NCBI GenBank assembly: GCA_022775045.1
Contig: JALFLB010000060.1
Location: 1-64,000, forward strand
Direction of reading: 5' to 3'
Length of the DNA stretch: 64,000 nucleotides
DNA from: Agathobacter sp.
GTDB taxonomy: Bacteria; Bacillota; Clostridia; Lachnospirales; Lachnospiraceae
Shown here: piece by piece, positions 40,796 to 51,558 of the stretch
Position numbering within the stretch: the stretch's first letter is position 1
Layout: every line of letters begins with the position of its first letter
Notes under the pieces: generated by a model
Told to the model about the DNA's origin: nothing
What the model saw: the letters and a program-made list of their open reading frames with translations, nothing else
Database searches by the model: none
Translations under genes and position numbers: made by a program

Positions 40796-43700
40796 TTATT
40801 TGTTAACTGCCAAATTGATCAGGTTTTTCAATTCTTCCGCACTTTCTACCAGTTGAATCTGCAAATTGCTGCCAAACATTTGCTGCAATGAGAATCTCTG
40901 TTCATCCGAGGATACGAAAACACCTCTCACATAAGGGAGTGCAAACTTCACAGCCTCCTTCAGCATCTCATCTCCTTCATGCAATGCCTGAAACATCGAA
41001 TCACTGACAAATAAAAGTTTATTCGTACACTGCATCATTGCCAGTGAAAGAATTCTTCCAGGCTCTGTCACATCATATATCATCACAAGATCAAACTTTG
41101 CACGGCCAAACATCCGCTTCGCCGCAAGTGCGTAATCATATTTGAGAATGGCAATCGCTTCATCGAAAGTCATCTGCTTTGCCTTATACATCTTGAGTGC
41201 TGCCTTGCCAGCCGCGCTCAGATGCGGATTCTCGTTTGTCCCAATCACCGGGATATCAAACAGCATTGGATAAGCACTTTCTTTATGCTCATCTACCCTG
41301 CCCATCTCACAGCCGATATACAACTGGACCATTGCCGGATCATAGGTTTCCACAAGATTTCTTAAACGTGATGTATCCTTCGTATCTGCACATTCATGGG
41401 AATAAATCAATACCTGTTTTCTTCCGGTCTTCGGAATTGGCTCCACATCCACCATGCTCTCCGTTCCCGTAAACAGGCTGCATAACTTTTTCGCGTTATC
41501 TACTGAATCAAACGTACAGAAGGTCTGATAAGCACCCCCGTCATCATAGTCTTTTCCATGATTCAATGCAATCAAAACCTCTTCCTTTGTCCTTACTTTA
41601 TCAAAAGGCAACTCCATCAAATCCATATAGGTTCCACGTTTCTGTCTGTATAATTCGTAATCTGCACAATAAAGAATAATCTGTCTACGAAGTACCAGAT
41701 AATCATAAAAGACACTGGAATAATCCGTAATCAATGCGTCTGTAAGCGCCAACAACTGATAGCTGTCCACCGTCTTCGGAAACTGACGGATTCTCTTATA
41801 AACACTGTAATCAAGAGAATCGCTCACTTTATGATGCAGATTCACATAGAGAATCTGGTCATCTCTCAGATTCTCATCCAGATAATCCAAAAGTTCCCTT
41901 GATTCCTCTACCACCTGTTCCACTTTCAGATAGTCCTTCCACGTTGGCATATAGGCATACAGCTTTTCCCCGTTTGGAGCAAGCTGTGCACGCAGATCAC
42001 TCAGATCACTCTGCGCAGCCTGCAACAAACCTCCTGTACGCGGATATCCGAGATTTAATACTTTTCCCTCCATCAGCTCTGCCACTTTATAGGATGCCAG
42101 CATATTTTTTTTCGTATACACATTCGGATACAGAAGATAATCTGCCTCAATAAAATTTCTCTGCGTTGTTCCGTCTTTATGAATGTTATTCGAATTCTTT
42201 GCAAGTCCAAGCTTCTTTAACGGTGTTCCATGCCAGATATTAATATAGACCTGCCCCTCCTTCTTAATCCACGCTTCCGGAAAATATACCTCCGTGATCA
42301 GATACTTAACCGATTCAAGAATCTGCATATACCGGCTACTCTCCGACACCGTCTGGGTTCTCCCCCAATGTTTGTTTTGAATATAAGTCTGCACTACCGG
42401 ATCTGTCTCTTCGGATGTCCGAACATAAACCTGAAAGCCCTCAAACTTTTCGCTGTAATTTAATTCATTTAAAATATACTGCATACTTCCGCGGACACTT
42501 TTTCCTAAACCGACGAGCGCAACCGTCTTTTCCTGAATTGGCTCATCATAATAATAATCGGCGACCGTCTTTTTTCCAATTACAATGTTATTTTTCTGCG
42601 CCGTCTTCTCAAATTGCTCGATCTCCTGCGCTCTCTCTGAAACATCCAAAGAAGATGTCTGAACATCTTTCAAATCGAAATGCCTGCCCGACTTTACTTT
42701 ATGTAAAATCTTGCTGTCCTGATAAGCAATCATCGTCTCATAAATTCGTTTACAGTTGTTCCGGTCATTATAATAAAAGAAATCATCCGCACGCCGTACA
42801 TATTCTTCCTTCATCTGACAACCATTTTCCATATATTCACATAATAAATCGATCAGTTCATCATTATCATGTGCAATCTCCCCAAATGCCATTGTGTCAT
42901 AGAAGAAAGTTCCCTCTTCATAATGCTGAGGAATATCCTTATGATGCAGATAAACCAATGGTTTGCGCATATACGCAAAATCAAACTGAATACCGGAAAA
43001 ATCAGTTACCATAAGACTTGATTCACAAAACATCCGCTCATAGCTCATATCCCCAACTGCCGGAATCACATCCACATAATCATTCTTATCGAAATCATCC
43101 ACCTGCGCACTAACAATCGGATGCAGCACATACTTAATACGATATCCGTATTTCTTTGCTGCCGCAATCAGTCTCGGATCATTGATCAGTGCATTAAAAA
43201 CTTTGAAATAAGTACTTTCCTTGAAAAGAGGATTATAATCTCTCTGCTCTCCCTCACTGGTACGCACCGGAACAGCTGCCTGCATTCTCCATGTCGGACT
43301 GATCATAATCTGCTTTTTATCATCATTCACAAGTCCGTCATATCGTGGTACCCCGGTAAGTTTAAGGGCATCATATCCGACATAGTCATAAATCGGTCTG
43401 GAAAGATTCTCAATTTCATATTTTGATGCACAGAAATACAGTCTTGTATTATCTCTCAGACGATTCTGAGCCACTGCAATCTTCTGCACCGACATACCAT
43501 GCTGGACACAGCAGACATGAAAATCTACAAGGTCTCGAATGTAACTGGAATTTGGCAACCCAAAGTTATTAAACGCAAATACTGTTGAATTGGAAATAAT
43601 CATCATATCTGCCATTAGGAAAACAAGTCTGTGCTTAATACTTCCGCGGACTAACGGTTTATATCCCAGTTTCTTCAACCTTTTATAATCGGTTGCATTT

Positions 43701-45394
43701 TTATCGATCAAATAATAGTGCTGTATCCCATCCTTCTGCTTTTTCGCATAACGATACAGATATTCTGAAGAATCTCCACCTTTATAAATCTTGTCAAGAT
43801 ACATCCATATCGGTTTCCGTTTCATAATCGGCCGCATCATAAAGTACACTTTGCGGATAGCAAGAAACAGCCATGCCCGTTTTGAAAATGACAGAAACAT
43901 TTCTTTGGAAAGTGCATGCTCTTGTCTTCGTTTTTCTTTTGCTGCAATCGAGCGGATGCGCATTCCATCCTCAGACTTTACCGCCATGTACAGCTGATCC
44001 TTTCCAAAACACCAGTAACTGTTTTGAAAAGCTCCGCTCATACGGCTAAAATGAGAGTCATACGAAAAAGATATCTTAATCGATTCCTTTCCAAAATTGG
44101 CAAAACAGAACAAATGAGTATCCTTCACCTTTTCCATCGGAAGTTCAACATGGAACGAATGATTCTTATAAATGCTCACGCCAAATACTTTTGTCAAAGC
44201 ATATCTGCCATTATAATTCAACCGGAATTTCTTCCCATTGAACATAAAATAAACATCATCTGCCATGGAATAAAGAATTGGGTGAACCGTTCCGTCTATA
44301 CACAGATACCCATCCTCATAATTCATAAAAAGAATATTCGTCCTGAGATTCGCAATCTTATTAAAGACTGTATTACAGGAACCATAATACGGAATTCCTG
44401 ACAAATATCTTTTCTCAAACCGAAAATCCTCACCATATTTTAGAATTCCATAAACCCATTTCACAGAATCCGGCACCTGACATTCTTCAAGCTTATAGCA
44501 ATTAAACATGATGTCATCATCGATATACTGCAGAGCCTGTCCAATAAGCTCAAGGCAGTGTCGTTCCTCTCCCTCCGGGATTACATGCTTATTGCGATTA
44601 TTCCAATTACTTAAGAAACGGCTGCGTATCGTAAATAAGAGGTGATACTGGATAAAAGCAGGAATCTGCCCTTCCTTCTCCTTCTTTTCTGCAAGAAATG
44701 GAATCCAGAATCCGCTAAAGGATTTTTCATACCAGTCCTTATAATAAATATCCTCGAAAAAGGTATAATCTCCCTCCTGTGTGCGGCTACTGTAATAGCA
44801 GGCCTCATCCAGATATAGAACCTGCATCACATCTGCACATAAAGCAAGAAAAAACTCCCTTTCTGCCTCAATCCCTAATTGTTCATGAAATTTATGCTTT
44901 TTGAAACATGAAACAGACAGAAAAGTCCCGCCAAAATAGAAAGGATAACAATAAAACTTCTTCCATAAATTCTGAATTGCTATTTTCTTGGATGACAATT
45001 CCGTAGCAAATGCCCCATCCTTGCCATCCGGCATAATTTTATGCATCATAATGATTGCATTATCCGGATACTGCCGAGCTGTTTTCTCCACCTTCTGCAA
45101 AGCATACTCCGACCATTTGTCACCTCCATATAGAAATGTGACATAGTCTCCTGCCACTCGCTTTGTCGCATCCTGATACACCGCAACCTGCTCCGCTCCA
45201 GTCAATTCACATACTGAGACCTCTAAATTTGGGAAATTCAGATTACACTCATAGTTCTCCTGCTTTTTATTAGCCGGATAAATAAGAACCTGCACCGAAT
45301 CATTCCAATCTGCAAGCTGCGATTTAAGACATGAACAGGTTTTTTGGTTTTCTTTTTCTTTTTCTGACAATCTCAAGATAATTGATAATTTCAT
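40796..45394 (-). CDS. Giant GT2 / double TagF-type polymer synthase
   Basis: 1532 residues. Order: GT2-like domain (about 1-230); spacer with beta-rich repeats (about 330-480); first glycerophosphotransferase domain (about 530-900: [55 protein letters not shown]); second one (about 950-1310: [37 protein letters not shown]); and a C-terminal Rossmann-like glycosyltransferase domain (about 1345-1530). It probably primes and elongates a polyol-phosphate polymer. Start is ATG 45394 after GAGGAG. The first TagF-type module is close to that of the 971-aa protein. Confidence 0.88.
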   Translation of the reverse strand: MKLSIILRLSEKEKENQKTCSCLKSQLADWNDSVQVLIYPANKKQENYECNLNFPNLEVSVCELTGAEQVAVYQDATKRVAGDYVTFLYGGDKWSEYALQKVEKTARQYPDNAIIMMHKIMPDGKDGAFATELSSKKIAIQNLWKKFYCYPFYFGGTFLSVSCFKKHKFHEQLGIEAEREFFLALCADVMQVLYLDEACYYSSRTQEGDYTFFEDIYYKDWYEKSFSGFWIPFLAEKKEKEGQIPAFIQYHLLFTIRSRFLSNWNNRNKHVIPEGEERHCLELIGQALQYIDDDIMFNCYKLEECQVPDSVKWVYGILKYGEDFRFEKRYLSGIPYYGSCNTVFNKIANLRTNILFMNYEDGYLCIDGTVHPILYSMADDVYFMFNGKKFRLNYNGRYALTKVFGVSIYKNHSFHVELPMEKVKDTHLFCFANFGKESIKISFSYDSHFSRMSGAFQNSYWCFGKDQLYMAVKSEDGMRIRSIAAKEKRRQEHALSKEMFLSFSKRAWLFLAIRKVYFMMRPIMKRKPIWMYLDKIYKGGDSSEYLYRYAKKQKDGIQHYYLIDKNATDYKRLKKLGYKPLVRGSIKHRLVFLMADMMIISNSTVFAFNNFGLPNSSYIRDLVDFHVCCVQHGMSVQKIAVAQNRLRDNTRLYFCASKYEIENLSRPIYDYVGYDALKLTGVPRYDGLVNDDKKQIMISPTWRMQAAVPVRTSEGEQRDYNPLFKESTYFKVFNALINDPRLIAAAKKYGYRIKYVLHPIVSAQVDDFDKNDYVDVIPAVGDMSYERMFCESSLMVTDFSGIQFDFAYMRKPLVYLHHKDIPQHYEEGTFFYDTMAFGEIAHDNDELIDLLCEYMENGCQMKEEYVRRADDFFYYNDRNNCKRIYETMIAYQDSKILHKVKSGRHFDLKDVQTSSLDVSERAQEIEQFEKTAQKNNIVIGKKTVADYYYDEPIQEKTVALVGLGKSVRGSMQYILNELNYSEKFEGFQVYVRTSEETDPVVQTYIQNKHWGRTQTVSESSRYMQILESVKYLITEVYFPEAWIKKEGQVYINIWHGTPLKKLGLAKNSNNIHKDGTTQRNFIEADYLLYPNVYTKKNMLASYKVAELMEGKVLNLGYPRTGGLLQAAQSDLSDLRAQLAPNGEKLYAYMPTWKDYLKVEQVVEESRELLDYLDENLRDDQILYVNLHHKVSDSLDYSVYKRIRQFPKTVDSYQLLALTDALITDYSSVFYDYLVLRRQIILYCADYELYRQKRGTYMDLMELPFDKVRTKEEVLIALNHGKDYDDGGAYQTFCTFDSVDNAKKLCSLFTGTESMVDVEPIPKTGRKQVLIYSHECADTKDTSRLRNLVETYDPAMVQLYIGCEMGRVDEHKESAYPMLFDIPVIGTNENPHLSAAGKAALKMYKAKQMTFDEAIAILKYDYALAAKRMFGRAKFDLVMIYDVTEPGRILSLAMMQCTNKLLFVSDSMFQALHEGDEMLKEAVKFALPYVRGVFVSSDEQRFSLQQMFGSNLQIQLVESAEELKNLINLAVNK

Positions 45395-45395
45395 G

Positions 45396-46214
45396 TCAAT
45401 TCTCCTCATGATTTCTCATATCGATTGAAATCTTCTTTTTTTTCTTTCTGCTGGGTATCAGCGACTGATCCTCGCAACTGTCAAGCATTTCCTGATAAAT
45501 CGGCGCCACCTCATCAATATCACCGTATGCAGTCAACTTCCCATGATCCAGAATCATCGCCTTATTGCATAGTCGCTTTACCTGCTCAAGGGAATGAGAA
45601 ACGAACAGTACGGTCACCCCTGAACCAAACATACTCTTAATTTTTTTCTCACTTTTCTTCCGGAATTTGGCATCTCCGACCGAAAGTACTTCATCCAGAA
45701 TCAGAATCTTCGGAGAAACGACTGTTGCAATTGAAAACCCCAGACGAGAGCGCATTCCGGAAGAATAGTTCTTAACCGGAACTTCAATGAATTCTCCCAA
45801 TTCAGAGAATTCAATAATCTCATCAATTTTCTCCTCGATAAAACTCTTGCTATATCCAAGAACTGCACCATAGAGATAAATGTTTTCCCTGCCGGTATAC
45901 TCCTTATCAAAACCCGCACCAAGTTCCAAAAGTGGTGCAATCTTTCCTTTTCGGGTTACCGTTCCCTCGGTTGGTTTAAACACACCTGCAATCACCTTAA
46001 GCAACGTACTTTTCCCGGCACCATTCAGCCCCAGTACACCCACGCGATCTCCCTTTTCCACCGAAAAGGAAACATCCTTAAGTGCCCAGAATTCATTATA
46101 ATGCAAATCCTTCTTGACCAGCTTGATAAAATAGTCCTTAATACTGTCTGTCTTTTCCTTACTCAGGTTGAACCGCATACCAACATGATCTAACACAATC
46201 GCCTTTTCGCCCAT
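45396..46214 (-). CDS. tagH: Teichoic-acid ABC exporter ATPase
   Basis: 272 residues of the polysaccharide/polyol exporter class. Walker A is GLNGAGKST (62-70), the signature is YSSGMRSRLGF, and Walker B is ILILDEVLSVGD with an H-loop Ser/His in FVSHSLEQ. A basic C-terminal tail (SRKKKKKIS) is present. It pairs with the permease 14 bases upstream. It powers export of the undecaprenyl-linked polymer. It lacks the long C-terminal extension of Bacillus TagH. Confidence 0.93.
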   Translation of the reverse strand: MGEKAIVLDHVGMRFNLSKEKTDSIKDYFIKLVKKDLHYNEFWALKDVSFSVEKGDRVGVLGLNGAGKSTLLKVIAGVFKPTEGTVTRKGKIAPLLELGAGFDKEYTGRENIYLYGAVLGYSKSFIEEKIDEIIEFSELGEFIEVPVKNYSSGMRSRLGFSIATVVSPKILILDEVLSVGDAKFRKKSEKKIKSMFGSGVTVLFVSHSLEQVKRLCNKAMILDHGKLTAYGDIDEVAPIYQEMLDSCEDQSLIPSRKKKKKISIDMRNHEEN

Positions 46215-46228
46215 TTGTCACTCCCATT

Positions 46229-47008
46229 TTACAGATGAAGGATAAATTCATCCTGTTTCTTTACAAACATAATCAAGCCAACAATCACTGTTACTACACC
46301 AAATCCGGTAGCATACAAAAGATATCCCATGTTCATCGGCTGTCCAAATACGGCAGCACGGAAAATATCGATAATGCAAAACAGCGGATTATATTTCAGA
46401 ATCCAAGCCCACCCACTCTTAATCAAACGCTCTACCGGATAAAAAATTGCACAGGTATACATAATGAGCATGAGCGCAACTGACCATAGATATTCCAAAT
46501 CCCGGAAAAACACTCCAAGTGTAGCAAGAATCATTCCGCATCCAATCGACAGAATCAAAAGTAAAAGCAGTGCTACCGGTGCCTGAAGCAGATAAATGGT
46601 TGGACGAAGTCCAAGCACCGCTGCCACAAGTACTAACACAATCAATGAAATCAGGAAAATAATAAAGTTGTATAAAATACTCGACAGCGTATACAGGTAT
46701 TTCGGCACATAGACCTTCTTGATCATCGATGCGTTCCGATGAATCGAAGTCAGTGCCGATTTTGTCGCGCTTGAATAAAAGGAATACAGTAGGCGCCCAC
46801 ACAAAATATAGATTGGAAAAGTTGGATCATCACTTTTCTGAAGCAGTGTACCAAATACAATAGTCAGTACAATCATAGTCAGAAGCGGTTCCAGAAGAGA
46901 CCATAAAATTCCCAAATAAGACCGTCTGTATTTTAACTTAATTCCTTTCTTTACCAGCTCGCTCAATAAAAAGCGATAATTCATAAACGAGTCAATATAT
47001 TTTTTCAT
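46229..47008 (-). CDS. tagG: Teichoic-acid/polysaccharide ABC exporter permease
   Basis: 259 residues, ABC-2 type permease with six helices. The amphipathic start LVKKGIKLKYRRSYLGILWS is characteristic of the TagG/Wzm family, as is NPLFCIIDIFR near the end. It is first in the exporter transcript, with a strong promoter directly upstream. Confidence 0.93.
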   Translation of the reverse strand: MKKYIDSFMNYRFLLSELVKKGIKLKYRRSYLGILWSLLEPLLTMIVLTIVFGTLLQKSDDPTFPIYILCGRLLYSFYSSATKSALTSIHRNASMIKKVYVPKYLYTLSSILYNFIIFLISLIVLVLVAAVLGLRPTIYLLQAPVALLLLLILSIGCGMILATLGVFFRDLEYLWSVALMLIMYTCAIFYPVERLIKSGWAWILKYNPLFCIIDIFRAAVFGQPMNMGYLLYATGFGVVTVIVGLIMFVKKQDEFILHL

Positions 47009-47048
47009 ATTTTATATTCCTTATTATAACACACAAAAAACCGAGCCT

Positions 47049-47077
47049 ATTTTATCACGGAACATCTGTCTCGTCAA
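47049..47077 (-). promoter_or_regulatory. Sigma-A promoter of the tagGH-polymerase operon
   Basis: Minus-strand TTGACG (47077-47072), 17-base spacer, TAAAAT (47054-47049), 40 bases before the tagG start. The -35 box overlaps the stop codon of the LicD gene. Confidence 0.75.
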
Positions 47078-48816
47078 ATATTGGCATCATACCATACTTT
47101 CATTCCATGATCAACGCGCTTCTCTTTGGGCGGCAATGTCATGTAATCCCCAAAAATCTGCGTCAGATATTTGTCATAACAGCCCGGAGCCTGATACTTG
47201 TGACCCTCAAAGGTTACTTCCGTAAAATCCACGACCTCATCGTGCAGGCATCGCTCTCCCTGACCGTAAATTCCATAAGTGACTGCCCCAACATAACGGC
47301 TGGTATCATAATCATACTTTTTTGCAATACAATTCATCCTATCAATAATCCTCTGATAACCAATCAACCGCATCAGAAGCACCGCCGGTGTCTTTGCAAT
47401 CGTCCGCATCACGGAAGTCCCCTTTCCCAGCTTTGCCCGCGCATTCTGAATCATATAGCGTTTCTTCTTCATTCCGACAGAGAGACGCTTCGCCTCTTTG
47501 TCATTCTCCGGCCAGCCATCCTGCGGAAAAATATCAATAAACAAGTGAAGATTCTGACACTTCGTCCGAATGAATCTCGAACTATTCCGATCCAGCCTGG
47601 TTCCCATATGAATCAATTCACAATAGGGATTTGACAACGTTCCTTCCTCTCCGGAAATTGCACGCAGCTCCGGTGCAACCGGTTCGGTTTTGACAAGCTC
47701 CAGAAAGCGCTCATAATCCGGTCTTGGCATACCGACATCAATATCATCATCCCATGGGATAAATCCCTGATGGCGCACCGCTCCCAGGAGCGTCCCCCCC
47801 ACCAGATAATAGCGCAGATTATGCTTTTGGCAGTAAGCTACAAAAGCATCCAGCATAGTTAAGAGCAACTGCTGCACCTGCTCCTTTTCCAGCAGCCTTG
47901 AAGGATTCCACTCTCCCTCAAACTTCAAGTCATAAATCACATGATGTTCACGTTTTTCCTCAGGTGGTAACGTCATGTAGTCACCATATAAATTCCCCAA
48001 ATAATGATGGAAATCCTGCGTAACTAAAAATGAATGATTCTCAAATGGCATTTGTTGTGTCTGCATAAATGATTTCCGCTCATACAATTCTCCAAAAAAA
48101 TGTCCTCGTCCCGATGGAATCACCACATATCGGGAATGCCCGTTCTTACACCTTTGCATGCACTTTTGCACGCGCCTGTAAAAAAAGCGCGGTGCCAGCG
48201 CAAAGGGTGCTCCGATCATTCTCTTAATCCGCATCACACGGACTGCCTGTCCATCTTCCTCCGCAAGAGCCTTAAACTCGTCTCTCCACGCAAACATGCG
48301 GTAACAGGAAAGAAAAAATAACCCCGCCTGCACGCACACACCATGCAGTTTGCGTAACAGCGCATTGTCATAGGTATTTTCTATCACAAAAATATCAATT
48401 TTGATACCACAATTTTCTTTTTTCTGAACCAGATACTCCTGAAAAACAGTACCTCTGCGATGTATTTGTATAAATGAACTAAGATACCCCGGAGTACGCA
48501 GTGGTGCTTCCACATAGTATTTCTCAGGGTATCTATCTTCAATCTCATCTAAAAGACGATCTATGTCTGCTCTTGGAATATTCAGATCAATATCATCATC
48601 CCATGGGATGAACCCCTGATGCCGTACTGCACCAAGTGCAGAACCGCCACCTAACATATAGGGAATATCCAATTCCTCACAGATTGCAACAACATCTGCC
48701 GTCGTCTCCAATACAATCCTTTTTATTTTTTCTGTCTCCTCCTGCGTAAGCTGGTGCATCCCTTTCTTGCGGGATAACCGTTCCTTGAGGATTTCATTTG
48801 TCTCTAATGCAGCCAT
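47074..48816 (-). CDS. Tandem double-LicD phosphotransferase
   Basis: 580 residues holding two LicD domains. Each has GG(S/T)xLGAVRHQGFIPWDDDID (first Asp cluster at about 73-77, second near 360) and a C-terminal YGDYMTLPP(E/K)EKR. LicD proteins transfer phosphocholine, or in fukutin-like relatives ribitol- or glycerol-phosphate, to glycans. No choline kinase or LicC is in the window, but CDP-polyol enzymes are. The start is the ATG at 48816 with AGGACGA upstream; the longer frame overlaps the GT2 gene by 53 bases. Both halves keep the metal-binding Asp residues. Confidence 0.92.
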   Translation of the reverse strand: MAALETNEILKERLSRKKGMHQLTQEETEKIKRIVLETTADVVAICEELDIPYMLGGGSALGAVRHQGFIPWDDDIDLNIPRADIDRLLDEIEDRYPEKYYVEAPLRTPGYLSSFIQIHRRGTVFQEYLVQKKENCGIKIDIFVIENTYDNALLRKLHGVCVQAGLFFLSCYRMFAWRDEFKALAEEDGQAVRVMRIKRMIGAPFALAPRFFYRRVQKCMQRCKNGHSRYVVIPSGRGHFFGELYERKSFMQTQQMPFENHSFLVTQDFHHYLGNLYGDYMTLPPEEKREHHVIYDLKFEGEWNPSRLLEKEQVQQLLLTMLDAFVAYCQKHNLRYYLVGGTLLGAVRHQGFIPWDDDIDVGMPRPDYERFLELVKTEPVAPELRAISGEEGTLSNPYCELIHMGTRLDRNSSRFIRTKCQNLHLFIDIFPQDGWPENDKEAKRLSVGMKKKRYMIQNARAKLGKGTSVMRTIAKTPAVLLMRLIGYQRIIDRMNCIAKKYDYDTSRYVGAVTYGIYGQGERCLHDEVVDFTEVTFEGHKYQAPGCYDKYLTQIFGDYMTLPPKEKRVDHGMKVWYDANI

Positions 48817-48817
48817 T

Positions 48818-49873
48818 CTATCGTCCTGCCTTGAGCTTTGCAAAAAGCTTGGTATTTCTTTCTTTGACAAAGGTAATCAATGCTGATTCCAACCATGTCA
48901 GATACGTATTCTTAAGACGGATTGGAATCAACATAAGCTTCATATAACCAGATCTGGGTTTTGCCAGCCGGAGTGCCTGATCCACACGGGGATTATGAAG
49001 CATCTTGCAGATTGCAGTTCGGCGTTCTTTCCCGGTAAGCGTACATTTCGAGCTGGTCACATTGGCAATACAGCCAATCATGCGCTCAATATACCGACGC
49101 GCCACCATCTCCTTTGTTCCTTCATTGTCCACACCCCATTCTTTATAAAGTGCTTCCATCCAGCCCTGCTCTTCCTCACGCTTCTCGTACATATCTGCCC
49201 GATACGCACTGGTTTCTGATTCTGCCCGCGCACGTATAAAGTGATAGTAAGCATTCGTAGAAAAAACAACCCGCTCCACATGAGCCAGATAGCTTAAATT
49301 GAATGGGAAATCATCCCACAGAGTATCTGGAAAACGGAGTTTGTGATTTTTTATCAAATCCATTCTATAAAGTTTGTTCCATGGAGTGTATAGCATATTG
49401 CGATCAAAATATCGGTACGACTCCTCCCGAAACGCCCGCGCATCCGTATATATGCGATCATCAACAAATATTTTCTCTGAAATATATCTATCTCCATAAT
49501 AGGTATCGATGAAATACCCGCACACTACAAGATGAGCCTCATTTTTCTCCGCAAGTGCGTACATATCGGCAAGCATCTCCGGTTCTGCCCAGTCATCCGA
49601 ATCCAGAAAGTATACATACTTTCCCTTTGCAATATCAATTGCTGTATTTCTTGCGCTCGGCGCACCTCCATTTTCCTTATGAATCACATGGATCCTGGAA
49701 TCCTTCTCAGCAAACTCATCACAAATTTCGCCGCTTCGATCCGGTGTGCCGTCATCAACAATCAAAAACTCAAATTCGGTAAACGTCTGAGTAAGAATGC
49801 TCTCAATTGCCTTCGCAACATAATCCTCTACTTTGTAAACCGGCATAATGACGCTGATTTTGATATTGCTCAT
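48818..49873 (-). CDS. GT2 glycosyltransferase
   Basis: 351 residues. A GT-A domain starts SVIMPVYKVEDYVAKAIES, with the first Asp pair LIVDDGTPD, the NGGAPSARN loop and the DxD motif FLDSDDW. The C-terminal half is a helical EpsJ/EpsH-like region. It extends the lipid-linked oligosaccharide in the cytoplasm. The start is ATG 49873, after AAAGGGAGA. The LicD gene begins one base after its stop. Confidence 0.92.
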   Translation of the reverse strand: MSNIKISVIMPVYKVEDYVAKAIESILTQTFTEFEFLIVDDGTPDRSGEICDEFAEKDSRIHVIHKENGGAPSARNTAIDIAKGKYVYFLDSDDWAEPEMLADMYALAEKNEAHLVVCGYFIDTYYGDRYISEKIFVDDRIYTDARAFREESYRYFDRNMLYTPWNKLYRMDLIKNHKLRFPDTLWDDFPFNLSYLAHVERVVFSTNAYYHFIRARAESETSAYRADMYEKREEEQGWMEALYKEWGVDNEGTKEMVARRYIERMIGCIANVTSSKCTLTGKERRTAICKMLHNPRVDQALRLAKPRSGYMKLMLIPIRLKNTYLTWLESALITFVKERNTKLFAKLKAGR

Positions 49874-49890
49874 GTGTATCTCCCTTTCCA

Positions 49891-51246
49891 TCACTGTTTA
49901 ATCGCAGTGGTCTGATTCTGATCAACCCCCTCTGTATTCTCTTTTTGAAACAGAATCTTAAATGTCAAAAACAAAATCTTCACATCCATCCACACCGAGT
50001 AATTCTCGATATAGGTCAGATCTAATTTTAGCTTATCATACGGTGTTGTATTATATTTCCCGTAAACCTGTGCGTATCCGGTCAGACCTGCTTTTACCTT
50101 AAGACGTAACACAAATTCCGGTATCTCTTCGGTATACTGGTCTGCAATAATCTGACGCTCCGGTCTCGGACCCACAACCGACATATCGCCCTTTAAAATA
50201 TTGAAAAGCTGTGGAAGTTCATCAAAATGAATGGCACGAATCAAACGTCCTACCGGTGTCACGCGAGAATCCCCCTTCGCTGCAAGCCTTGCACCCTCAT
50301 CCTCAGAATGAACCGTCATACTGCGGAATTTATAGATCATAAAAGGCTTTCCATCCTTTGTGATACGTTCCTGCTTGTATAAAACCGGCCCCCGGTCATA
50401 CAGCTTAATCGCAAGTGCGATCAAAAGCATAAACGGAGCAGCAATCACAATCCCAATGAGAGAGATTACAATATCCATTGCCCGCTTTACAAAAAGGTCC
50501 ACAATACTGAGTCCCTGATTACGGGATAACAAAAGCGGAGTATCAAACAAATGAATATCATCCGCACCCCGAAACAGAATATCCGAAATCTTCGGTGTCA
50601 CATACGTGCGAATTGATTCCTGATAGCAATACTTCATAATTTGATTTCGTGCCTCTGCAGGAAGATCACATAAAACGACTGCATTATACCTTTTCATCAT
50701 TGGATAAAGCTTCTCATAGCCGATCCGATAACTCTCTGACGCACAAATATTGTATTTGTCCTTACGTGTGTTAATTTTTTCAATCAAATCATCCGGCGAA
50801 TAATTCCCATAAATAACCAAAAGCTGCCGCGGCGGATAGAGATGCTGATACCCTTTTCTAACGAGAATGACCCATGGAATGATAAAAACAATCTCCGTGA
50901 GCGTCATCAGAATTAAAGGTTTCGGAGTCAGGTAAGCATTGGCAACCAGACAGATTTCCAGATACGCTACCCCCATCGCCAGGAGTACCGCAAGAATCTG
51001 TGACAAAATAATATCCGATACCCGCATATAGCCAATCCGATATCCTCCAAACACTTTTGTAAAGAAGAACACGAACAAAACATACATTCCAATCACTGCC
51101 CAGTTTCCTCGACGGAACAATGCATTCGCCTTATCCAGCATAGGTACATACATAATATACCAAACCCAGCCAAACATAAATCCCTGTACTGCCAATGTAA
51201 TCACATTCGCAGCAAAATTCAATAAATGCTTGTATTTCTCTTTCAT
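49891..51246 (-). CDS. Polyprenyl-phosphate hexose-1-phosphate transferase
   Basis: 451 residues. Four N-terminal helices and a CoA-binding-like central region are followed by the Bac_transf domain (about 250-450): re-entrant helix KRAMDIVISLIGIVIAAPF, YKFRSMTVHSEDEG, HFDELPQLFNILKGDMSVVGPRPE and a late KVKAGLTGYAQVYGKYNT. It starts the lipid-linked repeat by loading a sugar-1-phosphate on undecaprenyl phosphate. Likely first gene of the polymer cluster. Confidence 0.95.
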   Translation of the reverse strand: MKEKYKHLLNFAANVITLAVQGFMFGWVWYIMYVPMLDKANALFRRGNWAVIGMYVLFVFFFTKVFGGYRIGYMRVSDIILSQILAVLLAMGVAYLEICLVANAYLTPKPLILMTLTEIVFIIPWVILVRKGYQHLYPPRQLLVIYGNYSPDDLIEKINTRKDKYNICASESYRIGYEKLYPMMKRYNAVVLCDLPAEARNQIMKYCYQESIRTYVTPKISDILFRGADDIHLFDTPLLLSRNQGLSIVDLFVKRAMDIVISLIGIVIAAPFMLLIALAIKLYDRGPVLYKQERITKDGKPFMIYKFRSMTVHSEDEGARLAAKGDSRVTPVGRLIRAIHFDELPQLFNILKGDMSVVGPRPERQIIADQYTEEIPEFVLRLKVKAGLTGYAQVYGKYNTTPYDKLKLDLTYIENYSVWMDVKILFLTFKILFQKENTEGVDQNQTTAIKQ

Positions 51247-51282
51247 ATTACAATTTGTCCTCTTAAGCGCGCATTCTATATG

Positions 51283-51546
51283 TTACTCACCCAGACCGCT
51301 CTTTATGTATGCAATCAATGCTTCCAGCGCTTCCTTTTCATCCTCACCTTCACAGATCAGTGTGATTTCATCTCCAGACTTAATGCATGCGCCCAAAACA
51401 CTGAGCACACTCTTAGCATTTGCTATGTTGCCACTGTAATCAAAGGTAATCTTACTCTTATATTTCATTGCCTCCTTGCACAAATTTCCTGCCGGACGCA
51501 GATGCAATCCTGTTGGATTCATAATTTTGATTGCTTGTGATACCAA
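51283..51546 (-). CDS. HPr-family phosphocarrier protein
   Basis: 87 residues. His15 (NPTGLHLRPAG) is the EI phosphorylation site and Ser46 (NAKSVLSVLG) the HPr-kinase site. In PTS it relays phosphate; in Firmicutes the Ser-P form is the CcpA co-effector. The start codon is TTG (51546), seven bases after AGGGGG. It follows glmM by 12 bases in one transcript, away from ptsI. Leu16 and Gly20-Asn21 differ from the common GIHARPAT, so it could be a specialised HPr. Confidence 0.9.
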   Translation of the reverse strand: MVSQAIKIMNPTGLHLRPAGNLCKEAMKYKSKITFDYSGNIANAKSVLSVLGACIKSGDEITLICEGEDEKEALEALIAYIKSGLGE

Positions 51547-51558
51547 AATAATTCCCCC

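Noticed and set aside
42415-43014. 199-aa plus-strand ORF opposite the giant polymer synthase
   Set aside because: Antisense shadow; His/Ser/Pro-rich translation with no family pattern.
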